Shown: positions 1 through 7,978 of the stretch, in pieces
How the letters are laid out: the number at the start of each line of letters is the position of its first letter
Numbering within the stretch: position 1 is the first letter of the stretch
Program-made: the position numbers and the translations under genes
Notes under the pieces: model-generated
Seen by the model: only the letters and a program-made list of their open reading frames with translations
The model's database searches: none
What the model was told of the DNA's origin: nothing
NCBI GenBank assembly: GCA_029777145.1
Contig: JAKOSS010000670.1
Location: 1-19,841 of the forward strand
Reading direction: 5' to 3'
Source: Acidobacteriota bacterium
GTDB lineage: Bacteria; Acidobacteriota; Blastocatellia; Pyrinomonadales; Pyrinomonadaceae
DNA length: 19,841 bases

Positions 1-1
1 G

Positions 2-2008
2 ATCGAAGAGTCGTTCGGGTACAAGGGCCGATCCTTGACCGGTCTGATCGTTCATCTGTTCATCTCCGACCTTGCGGTGAACACCTCTTCTTCCGTACCG
101 ACTCCGCTTGAGCAATATGTCATCGGGGATCGTTCCGGCCGGATCAATGCATCCGTGTTGCTTTCGCAATGGCGGACCAATGTCGCCTTCATCGATTCGT
201 ACCGTCAACTCTCCGGTTTGCTCGCATCTGAGATCGGGATTCGCGATCTGATCGGGTCGACCGGTAAACGGTTCGACGTCGGCGAATGCGACACGTTCGA
301 GGTCATTGAGCGGTACGCGATTCGGAACGCCGCTTCCGCGATCATCGAAGGCGAATTGCCTTCGGACACGACTGAAATAGAGGACACGATTCGCACGCGC
401 CGGGATCGCTTTTGGGCGCGCAATGTCACTGAGTATAGACTCGCATACGACGGACTGGACGCCGCATTGCGACTTCAGCTTGAACGACGACAGTTGGCTG
501 GAGGATTCGGTTTTACGGATGCCGCGTCGGCGTTTGATCGGTATACATCCAAAGTCTTTTTGATCGATCAGTACTATCGGTTGTTTCACGACGCGGTTTC
601 GCAAATCCGTGCCGAGGGTTCCGATATTCTCCAGGCCGCCGAAGAGTCGGTCGAGAAGATCTATGGCAATTGGTATCTGCCGGAACTTGCAGACTCTTGG
701 GAGGCATGTCTCGATAACGAAATGCTGCTGGACAACTGGAAGATCGACGGCGTTCCGAACCAACATTCGTTTTTCAAGCGATTCGTCGCACCGGATCTTT
801 CGCAGCCGGATCGAAAGGTCTTTGTGGTAATCAGCGATGGCCTCAGATACGAAGCGGCCGAGGAACTCACCAGGCGGCTGAACGCCGAGTCCGACAAGGG
901 CGGAAAAGGATTGATGAAGGCCGAAATCGGCGCGATGCTTGGCGTTGTGCCGAGTTACACGGCACTCGGAATGGCATCGCTACTTCCGCGCTCGTCAATG
1001 GATTACAAAGTCACTCAGTCAGGTGCGGACGTTGTGATCGACGGGCAGTCGACGGCCGGAACCGCCGGTCGGAACTCGATACTGAAGGCGCATGGAGGTG
1101 TTGCCGTTACCTGTGATTCAATCAGCGCGATGGGCCGTGATGAGGCGCGCGAGTTCGTTCGGCCGCACCGGGTCATCTACATCTATCATAACGAGATCGA
1201 TGCCACCGGCGACTCTCTTCAAAGCGAGCAGAATACATTTGCCGCGGTTCGCAGCACGCTCAACTCGCTTTCGGGGATCGTGGGATTGATCATAAATACG
1301 CTCAACGGAAGCCAGATCTACATCACTGCTGACCATGGTTTCTTGTTTCAGATGAACGCACCGGACATGCTCGACAAAAGTTCGCTCGAGGTTAAGTCCG
1401 GAGAGGCATTGAAACGAAAGAAACGATATGTGATCAACCAGACGTTGAAGGCGCAAGCCAACGCTTGGAATGGCAAGATCGCGAAAACGGCAGACATCCA
1501 GGGCGATATGGAGTTTCTGATTCCGCGAGGGACGAATCGATTTCACTTGGCCGGCGGCGCGCGGTATTTCCACGGCGGCGCGATGCTGCAGGAAATCGCC
1601 GTCCCGGTGATTTCGATCAAGCGTTTGCGTGGCAATCAGGCCAAACAGTCTGCCGTCCGGAAGGTCGACGTGACGTTACTCGGAACTGCGTCGAGGATCG
1701 TCAATAACGTACACCGGTTCGATTTCGTCCAGGCGGATCGGGTAACCGAACGGACTCTTCCAAGGACGCTGAGAATATTTTTGGCGGATTCTGATGGAAA
1801 CGCGATCAGTAACGAGGAGACCGTTACATTCGGCAGTCCGTCGGAATCGCTTGACGACCGGCAGGCATCAGTTCAGCTGAGCCTGAAGTCAGGTAGTTAT
1901 GACCGCTCAAAGCCGTACTACTTGTTGCTGATGGATGATCAAAGCTTGATTCAGGAGTATTTTCGAAAGCAGTTCGTAATTGATATCTCGTTCTCCAGGG
2001 ACTTTTGA
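2..2008 (+). CDS. pglZ: BREX phosphatase-like protein PglZ (5' end missing)
   Basis: PglZ is a core component of type 1 BREX, the phage-exclusion system that marks host DNA by methylation and blocks phage replication. The reading frame is open to the left edge, so the N-terminus lies outside the window. About 668 codons are visible. From memory, full-length type A PglZ proteins run past 800 residues. A TTG at 35 could serve as a start but has no ribosome site and sits inside continuous coding sequence, so I do not use it. The alkaline-phosphatase-like core is clear: VVISDG with its metal-ligand Asp at 836-838, PSYT with a nucleophile-position Thr at 959-961, ITADHG with Asp/His at 1331-1336, and a late His in FHGG at 1571-1573. 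A beta-rich tail follows. The next gene begins 1 nt after the stop. The order pglZ-brxL is that of type 1 BREX. Biochemical activity is unproven from sequence. Confidence 0.93.
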   Translation: MEESFGYKGRSLTGLIVHLFISDLAVNTSSSVPTPLEQYVIGDRSGRINASVLLSQWRTNVAFIDSYRQLSGLLASEIGIRDLIGSTGKRFDVGECDTFEVIERYAIRNAASAIIEGELPSDTTEIEDTIRTRRDRFWARNVTEYRLAYDGLDAALRLQLERRQLAGGFGFTDAASAFDRYTSKVFLIDQYYRLFHDAVSQIRAEGSDILQAAEESVEKIYGNWYLPELADSWEACLDNEMLLDNWKIDGVPNQHSFFKRFVAPDLSQPDRKVFVVISDGLRYEAAEELTRRLNAESDKGGKGLMKAEIGAMLGVVPSYTALGMASLLPRSSMDYKVTQSGADVVIDGQSTAGTAGRNSILKAHGGVAVTCDSISAMGRDEAREFVRPHRVIYIYHNEIDATGDSLQSEQNTFAAVRSTLNSLSGIVGLIINTLNGSQIYITADHGFLFQMNAPDMLDKSSLEVKSGEALKRKKRYVINQTLKAQANAWNGKIAKTADIQGDMEFLIPRGTNRFHLAGGARYFHGGAMLQEIAVPVISIKRLRGNQAKQSAVRKVDVTLLGTASRIVNNVHRFDFVQADRVTERTLPRTLRIFLADSDGNAISNEETVTFGSPSESLDDRQASVQLSLKSGSYDRSKPYYLLLMDDQSLIQEYFRKQFVIDISFSRDF

Positions 2009-2009
2009 T

Positions 2010-4052
2010 ATGGACCAACAACCATTGAACTCTGATCTCGACGCGTTGCTCAACCGCAGCTTCGACGGACGCGTTGTGCGGAAGGACCTTACGAAACTCG
2101 TCAAAGAGGGCGCCAACGTACCCGTTTACGTCCTTGAGTACCTGTTGGGTATGTATTGCGCCTCGAACGACGATTCTGTCATTGATGAGGGCCTAAAGCG
2201 GGTAAAAACAATCCTCACCGACAATTACGTCCGACCGGACGAAGCGGAAAAGATCAAATCGAAAATCCGCGAACTTGGGCAGTACAAGGTCATCGACAAA
2301 CTGTCGGTCCGTCTGAACGAGAAAAAGGATATTTATGAAGCCACGCTGATCAACCTCAATCTGCGGGGCATTCACGTCCCGGCGGGATTGGTGAAACGAT
2401 TCGAAAAGCTTCTCGTCGGCGGAATCTGGTGCATCGTCACGCTCGCCTATCATTTTGAGGAGAACCAGAAGGAGTCGCCCTTTGTGCTGCTCGAATTGAA
2501 GCCAATCCAGATGCCGAATATGGATATCGGGGAGATACTCGAAGGACGACGAAATTTTACGGTATCGCAATGGATCGATGTGCTGCTTCGTTCCACCGGA
2601 CTCGAACCCTCACATTTCACCGAACGACAGAAGTGGCACCTGATCGTCCGCCTGATTCCTTTTGTTGAGAAGAACTACAACCTCTGCGAACTGGGACCTC
2701 GCGGGACGGGTAAGAGCCACATTTACAAAGAGATCTCGCCAAACAGCATTCTCGTGTCGGGCGGACAAACAACGGTCGCGAACCTTTTCTACAATATGTC
2801 ATCAAAGCTCGTCGGGCTTGTCGGCGTGTGGGATGTCGTGGCCTTTGACGAGGTCGCCGGTATTTCGTTCAAAGACAAGGACGGAGTGCAGATCATGAAA
2901 GATTTCATGGCTTCGGGAAGTTTCACCAGGGGACGTGAACCGATCAGCGCCGATGCATCGCTCGTGTTTGTAGGCAACATCAACCAGCCGGTTGAGACGC
3001 TGGTCAAGACTTCGCACCTCTTCGCGCCGTTTCCTGAACCAATGATCGATTCGGCGTTCTTCGACCGTATGCACTGCTACCTACCAGGGTGGGAAGTGCC
3101 GAAGATGCGTCCCGAGTTTCTGACGAACCAGTATGGATTCATCGTCGATTATTTGGCTGAGTTCCTACGGGAAATGCGCAAACGAAATTTCTCGGATTCG
3201 ATCAACAAATTCTTCAAACTCGGCAACAACTTGAATCAGCGCGACACTATTGCCGTCAAGCGAACAGTGTCGGGTCTCATGAAGCTACTGTATCCAAACG
3301 GCGAATTCGGGCGCGAAGATGTCTTGGAGTGTTTGCGGTACGCGCTCGAATCACGGCGTCGCGTCAAGGAACAACTCAAGAAGATCGGCGGGATGGAGTT
3401 TTATGACGTTCACTTCAGCTACATTGACAACGAAGATCTTCAGGAGAGTTTCGTAAGTTTGCCGGAACACGGCGGTGACAAATTGATCCCCGAAGGCAGT
3501 CTTGCTCCCGGTTCGCTGTTCACCGTGGCGAATGGGGCGGACGGTCTGCTGGGGCTTTACCGCCTGGAACTACAAGTCACGACGGGGACCGGTAAGCTTT
3601 CGATTTCCGGTGTCGGTACGGGATCGGCTTCGAAGGAACCGATCAAGATCGCATTCGACTACTTCAAAGCAAATATCGGCCAGATTACATCCTCAGAAAA
3701 GGTCACGGACCACGATTATCACCTGCACGTTGTCGAGATGAACAATACCGGCGCGACGACGGATCTGACGATCCCGACGCTCGTTTCTTTGTGTTCAGGA
3801 TTGATGAAAAGAGCGGTCATGGGGCAGGCTGTGATTCTCGGGGGCATGAGCCTCGGCGGGAGCATAGTACCTGTTTCCAATCTGGCAGAGACGCTCCAAG
3901 TCGCGTTCGACTCGGGCGCCAAAAGGATCATGTTGCCGATGAGCAGCGTCGGGGATATTGCAACAGTTCCTGGCGAACTCTTCGCGAAGTTCCAGACGAG
4001 TTTTTACTCAAGCCCGGCAGACGTGGTTTTCAAGGCGCTCTTGGTGGAATGA
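2010..4052 (+). CDS. brxL: BREX Lon-like AAA+ protein BrxL
   Basis: BrxL is the AAA+ protein that closes type 1 BREX operons. It is known as a DNA-binding ring ATPase needed for phage exclusion. The ATG at 2010 is chosen over an in-frame TTG at 1980 because AGGGA (1997-2001) lies 8 nt upstream and the pglZ stop ends 1 nt before it. The product is 680 aa. Walker A is GPRGTGKS (residues 229-236) and Walker B is VAFDE (277-281). The sequence GNINQP follows in the sensor position. The C-terminal ~120 residues align by eye to the Lon protease domain (ILGGMSLGGSIVPV), but the Lon catalytic dyad is not evident: the Lys position is Thr628 and no GPSAG-like serine motif is present. A role in proteolysis is therefore unlikely. 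It is translationally coupled to pglZ, and the downstream mcrB begins 27 nt later. Confidence 0.96.
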   Translation: MDQQPLNSDLDALLNRSFDGRVVRKDLTKLVKEGANVPVYVLEYLLGMYCASNDDSVIDEGLKRVKTILTDNYVRPDEAEKIKSKIRELGQYKVIDKLSVRLNEKKDIYEATLINLNLRGIHVPAGLVKRFEKLLVGGIWCIVTLAYHFEENQKESPFVLLELKPIQMPNMDIGEILEGRRNFTVSQWIDVLLRSTGLEPSHFTERQKWHLIVRLIPFVEKNYNLCELGPRGTGKSHIYKEISPNSILVSGGQTTVANLFYNMSSKLVGLVGVWDVVAFDEVAGISFKDKDGVQIMKDFMASGSFTRGREPISADASLVFVGNINQPVETLVKTSHLFAPFPEPMIDSAFFDRMHCYLPGWEVPKMRPEFLTNQYGFIVDYLAEFLREMRKRNFSDSINKFFKLGNNLNQRDTIAVKRTVSGLMKLLYPNGEFGREDVLECLRYALESRRRVKEQLKKIGGMEFYDVHFSYIDNEDLQESFVSLPEHGGDKLIPEGSLAPGSLFTVANGADGLLGLYRLELQVTTGTGKLSISGVGTGSASKEPIKIAFDYFKANIGQITSSEKVTDHDYHLHVVEMNNTGATTDLTIPTLVSLCSGLMKRAVMGQAVILGGMSLGGSIVPVSNLAETLQVAFDSGAKRIMLPMSSVGDIATVPGELFAKFQTSFYSSPADVVFKALLVE

Positions 4053-4053
4053 T

Positions 4054-4072
4054 CGAATCCCGATTCGTTTTT
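4054..4072 (+). terminator. Weak hairpin plus T-run between brxL and mcrB
   Basis: CGAAT (4054-4058) pairs with ATTCG (4063-4067) around a CCCG loop and is followed directly by five T residues at 4068-4072. The shape is that of an intrinsic terminator, but the stem is only 5-6 bp and AT-rich. It would at most attenuate read-through from BREX into mcrBC. It begins one base after the brxL stop codon. Confidence 0.35.
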
Positions 4073-4079
4073 CAAAACT

Positions 4080-6620
4080 ATGCCATTCAGACCCGATGAA
4101 ATCACACGCGATCACGTTTTGCGTGCAGTCCAGCGTATCGACCGTGAACAAATCCGCTTGAACCCTTCGAGGAAATTCGATGTTCTGATCGACGGCAGGC
4201 CGTATCCACCGAAAGGTGTGATGAAGTACGCTCACGCAGAACTGCCGGATGGCGAGCCGAGATGGGATCTTTCGGGCGGTGCTGCCACGAACTCCAGGCT
4301 CGAAGCGATGGGATTTCAGGTTCGCTCGAAAGAATTGGTTTCCGATCCCGTTCTTAAACTTGTTCAGCGTTACAAAGAGTCGATTCGGGAATCGGGCTTG
4401 GCTGGTGAGCTTTACAAATGGCGGATCGTTAAAAAGCTAAAGGGACATCCGGATCCGGAAGCCGAAGATTTCGCTGGTGAAATGCGGTCGCTTGAATATG
4501 GCAACCTTGTTTATCACATTGCTCCAACGGTGATTCGTGGATTAGCCGAAGATCGGACGGAACCGTATCGAAAGGCGATGGCCCGATTGTTAGACGAAAC
4601 AATTCCGACCCAGGATCGCGTGACAACTTTTATAGCGGAAGTTGATGCGATTCATTCGGAGCTGAGCGAACGAGGCTCGCACCATGACGAGCGTACGATT
4701 TCGGCGCTTCTTACCAGCGCAAGTCCTGATAAATATACTTTCTACAAAGCTTCGTACTACACGAAGTTCTGTCGACTGCTCGGTGTTGACGTTGCACCCA
4801 CTGGAAAGCGGTTGGTCCACTATCTTGAGTTACTGAGGGATTTTGTCGACGACTATGTCTTGCCGGATAACGAACTTCTTACTTTGGTCGATTCGTTTCT
4901 TACGGATGACTGCTATGAGGATCCGAACAGGCTTCTTCTCGGTCAGGACATTCTCTATCAGAGCTTGGATCTTACGAAATCCGAGGAAACCGTTTGGCTA
5001 TATGCACCGGGAACCAATGGTGAGTTATGGGACGAGTTCTATGAGCAGGGAATCATGGGGATCGGCTGGGACCGACTCGGTGATCTGCGAAGCTTTGGGT
5101 CGCGGGATGAAATGGCGAACAGGCTGGTTCAGGAATACGGCGGAACGAGCGATCGGACCAACGACTCTTTGGCTAATTTTGAGTTTGCCAACAAGATCAA
5201 CATCGGCGACCTGGTCATTGTGAAAAGCGGCCGCTCGAAGTATCTGGGATACGGTTATGTGACTTCTGACTACGAATTCGACGAATTCCGGGAGAGCTAC
5301 AAGAGTATTCGGCGCGTTGATTGGCAGGAGAAGGGTGAGTGGGATGCCAACTTCAAACTCGTCGTAAAGACACTCACCAATATTTCCAAATATCCCGACT
5401 ATGTCCGTGAACTGAAAGACTTGCTTGGAATCACAGCGGCGGCGACGGTTCCCGGAAGAACAGACAGAATAATGAACCAATATCCGCTAAACAGCATTTT
5501 CTACGGACCGCCGGGAACCGGGAAGACTTACACGACGATCTCGGGTGCCGTAAAGATCGCAACCGGCAAAACATTCGGCTCGCACTCGGAGTACAAGGCG
5601 GAATTTGATCGGCTGCGACGCGATGGCCAGATAGAATTCATCACCTTTCATCAATCCTACTCATACGAGGACTTCGTCGCCGGGATCAGACCCGATGTCG
5701 ATACCGGAAATCTCTCATTCTTATCGAAAAAGGGAGTCTTCTATGAGATCGCGAAGCGGGCGCGGGACAACTTCGAGGCTGCTCGGGCTGGGGCCGGGAC
5801 ATCCCGATCCTTCGAGGAAGTGTTCACCGAGTTGATCGAACCGCTCGAGCGTGGCGAGACCGTTCCGGTAACGATGGCTTCCGGCCAAGAATACAAGATC
5901 ACCGACGTCTCTCAATACTCGATTTCGTTCGAAAAACCCTCCGGAACGTCCCTTCACACCTTGAGTATCTCAACTCTCGAGGAATTCGTCGCCGGCCGCA
6001 GGGAAGCGCCGCACGGCTTGGCCCCGTATTACAAGCCTCTTGCGAAATTATTGACCGAAATGCGTTCGCAGCCCGGACCGACCGAGGAGCTGAAGAACTT
6101 CGTTTTGATCATCGACGAGATCAACCGCGGGAACATCTCGAGGATCTTCGGCGAATTGATCACGCTGATTGAGGACGACAAACGTCTTGGCGGGGAAAAT
6201 GAACTTCGGGTCACATTGCCGAACGGAGAAAAGGATTTCGCCGTGCCTCCGAACCTCTACTTATTGGGGACGATGAACACCGCCGACAAGTCGATCGCGC
6301 TGATCGACATCGCATTGAGACGGCGGTTCGAATTCGTCGGATTCTATCCCAAAGCAGAACTTGTCGATGACGAAGCATCCGCCGCGCTTCTCGAACATAT
6401 CAACAGAGGAATTTACGAGAGAAAGAAATCCGCCGACTTCCTTGTTGGGCATGCCTACTTTATGAAGAACGAACCGCTCGAAACCGTTCTGCGGAATCGG
6501 GTGCTGCCGCTGCTGATGGAGTACTTCTCGTCCAACATCTCGATCGTAACCGATATTTTTCAAGGCTCAGGATGGCGGGTGGAATACGATTCGTTCGATT
6601 GGGTGATCAGCGGAGATTGA
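4080..6620 (+). CDS. mcrB: McrB-like AAA+ NTPase with fused DNA-sensor domains
   Basis: This is the motor and recognition subunit of a type IV restriction system that cuts modified DNA with its McrC partner. The 846-aa product is well above the size of E. coli McrB (about 460 aa). The C-terminal motor has Walker A GPPGTGKT (476-483), Walker B IIDEIN (677-682) and the McrB signature GTMNTADKS (730-738). Residues ~1-85, with the motif DGRPYPPKGVMKYAHAE, resemble the N-terminal head region seen in ScoMcrA-type proteins. Residues ~302-450 (from ETVWLYAPG, with GDLVIVKSG and GYGYV) look like an EVE/PUA-type modified-base-binding domain, as in other McrB homologues. The middle part is helical and unassigned. 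ATG 4080 is the only start available after the in-frame stop at 4050, and it has no good ribosome site. Assigning the two sensor regions is inference; the McrB motor is firm. Confidence 0.93.
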   Translation: MPFRPDEITRDHVLRAVQRIDREQIRLNPSRKFDVLIDGRPYPPKGVMKYAHAELPDGEPRWDLSGGAATNSRLEAMGFQVRSKELVSDPVLKLVQRYKESIRESGLAGELYKWRIVKKLKGHPDPEAEDFAGEMRSLEYGNLVYHIAPTVIRGLAEDRTEPYRKAMARLLDETIPTQDRVTTFIAEVDAIHSELSERGSHHDERTISALLTSASPDKYTFYKASYYTKFCRLLGVDVAPTGKRLVHYLELLRDFVDDYVLPDNELLTLVDSFLTDDCYEDPNRLLLGQDILYQSLDLTKSEETVWLYAPGTNGELWDEFYEQGIMGIGWDRLGDLRSFGSRDEMANRLVQEYGGTSDRTNDSLANFEFANKINIGDLVIVKSGRSKYLGYGYVTSDYEFDEFRESYKSIRRVDWQEKGEWDANFKLVVKTLTNISKYPDYVRELKDLLGITAAATVPGRTDRIMNQYPLNSIFYGPPGTGKTYTTISGAVKIATGKTFGSHSEYKAEFDRLRRDGQIEFITFHQSYSYEDFVAGIRPDVDTGNLSFLSKKGVFYEIAKRARDNFEAARAGAGTSRSFEEVFTELIEPLERGETVPVTMASGQEYKITDVSQYSISFEKPSGTSLHTLSISTLEEFVAGRREAPHGLAPYYKPLAKLLTEMRSQPGPTEELKNFVLIIDEINRGNISRIFGELITLIEDDKRLGGENELRVTLPNGEKDFAVPPNLYLLGTMNTADKSIALIDIALRRRFEFVGFYPKAELVDDEASAALLEHINRGIYERKKSADFLVGHAYFMKNEPLETVLRNRVLPLLMEYFSSNISIVTDIFQGSGWRVEYDSFDWVISGD

Positions 6621-6621
6621 G

Positions 6622-7971
6622 ATGGCGTTGATCTTCGAATACGGAGAATCTCTCGAGTTGTCCGACCGGCCCTCGCTGGAGCGGTCGCTCTGTGACCTAT
6701 GGGAGCAGACGCGGCAGGAGTACGGCGAGATTGAAGCGGAGGAGTCTTCCGCCAGACGCCGGTATCAGCCGTTTCTCACATTCGACGGCACCAAGTGTCG
6801 AGCGCGGAATTATGTCGGCTTCATTCAGCACGGCGACGACCTGATCGAGATCTTTCCCAAGGTCTTCAAGCAGCTTCCGGGGGCGTCGCGCGATCCGGAC
6901 CTGATGCTCCGTCACATTCTTTACTGGTTCAGCTATTGCCGGCGTTGGCGATTTCCGATCGATAGATCCTCGCTCGATGACCTTGAGATAGATAGCCTGC
7001 CGGAGCTGATCATAAATCTGATCGCGAACCGGATGCACGCGGCGGTCGCTGCCAGTCCCTATCATGCCTATCAGCCGTTTCAGGAGAGCCTACAAACGCC
7101 GCGGGGAACCATTAACTTCACCCGCTACGCGAGTTCGAGTCTAGTAATCGGCGCGTTTCACAAACTCGAATGTGACCACGAGCCTTTCCTTTACGACAAC
7201 AAGGTCAATCGGATCATCAAGTACTGTGCGCGGCTTCTGATGCGCAAAACGCGATTTGCTGAGAACTTCCGAGTTCTCGAGGAAGTTACATTCGTTCTCA
7301 ATGATGTCGAGGACGAACCGTGTACGCTGCGTGACCTACAGTCGGTGACGGTCAGCCCGTTTTTCGTTGAATACTCCGAGATCCTCGATCTTTGCCGGAT
7401 CGTACTCGGTCAGCACTTTTATTCAAGCCGCAGCTACGACTTCCCGCATTGGAGCCTGCTCTTTCCGATGGAGTACATCTTCGAGGACTTCGTCGCCGGA
7501 TTTCTTGAACAGCATTTCTCGCAGGAATGGAAGGTGGAGTATCAGAAGTCCGACAAGTTCCTTTCGGACGTTCCGAAGGCGTTCCTCATGCAGCAGGACA
7601 TCCTGCTGACCTCTCGCCTGCCCGGGAAGCGGTCAATCGTGATCGACACGAAGTACAAGCTTCGTGACCGGTCGTTCAAGAATGATGTGAAGAAAGGGGT
7701 ATCACAGGGGGACATGTATCAGATGCTGGCGTATGCGACGAAGCGCGGATGCCGCGAGGTTTTTCTGCTGTATCCGAACACTTCTGATGAATTACACCCG
7801 CCCGACACGTTCGAGATCGGATCCGGGTTCGCATCGGCTGAAACCATAACGGTCATTGCGGCGGAAATACCGTTCTGGTCGGCGTCGGGATACCAAGAAA
7901 TAGAGGCATCACTTCCGGACGTATTGACGGACATCCTTGGGGAGAGCATCTATACGAATACTGGCCGTTAA
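6622..7971 (+). CDS. mcrC: McrC-like restriction endonuclease subunit
   Basis: McrC is the nuclease partner of McrB. It binds the McrB ring, stimulates its GTPase and cuts DNA. The start ATG lies 1 nt after the mcrB stop, with GGAG (6612-6615) upstream, so the two are translationally coupled. The 449-aa product has the family layout: an N-terminal part with DLIEIFPKVFKQ, a helical middle part, and a C-terminal PD-(D/E)XK nuclease core. In the core I see Asp326 in QQDILL, Asp342-Thr-Lys344 in VIDTKYK, and the following SQGDMYQMLAYA helix. These residues look intact, so an active nuclease is expected. The gene ends 7 bp from the stop codon of the convergent helicase gene, with no terminator between them. 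The gene family is clear; the target modification is unknown. Confidence 0.93.
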   Translation: MALIFEYGESLELSDRPSLERSLCDLWEQTRQEYGEIEAEESSARRRYQPFLTFDGTKCRARNYVGFIQHGDDLIEIFPKVFKQLPGASRDPDLMLRHILYWFSYCRRWRFPIDRSSLDDLEIDSLPELIINLIANRMHAAVAASPYHAYQPFQESLQTPRGTINFTRYASSSLVIGAFHKLECDHEPFLYDNKVNRIIKYCARLLMRKTRFAENFRVLEEVTFVLNDVEDEPCTLRDLQSVTVSPFFVEYSEILDLCRIVLGQHFYSSRSYDFPHWSLLFPMEYIFEDFVAGFLEQHFSQEWKVEYQKSDKFLSDVPKAFLMQQDILLTSRLPGKRSIVIDTKYKLRDRSFKNDVKKGVSQGDMYQMLAYATKRGCREVFLLYPNTSDELHPPDTFEIGSGFASAETITVIAAEIPFWSASGYQEIEASLPDVLTDILGESIYTNTGR

Positions 7972-7978
7972 AGCCGCT

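Noticed and set aside
35..37. TTG as the start of PglZ
   Set aside because: The frame is open to base 2 with good coding sequence, there is no ribosome site, and PglZ proteins are longer; the gene is cut by the window edge.
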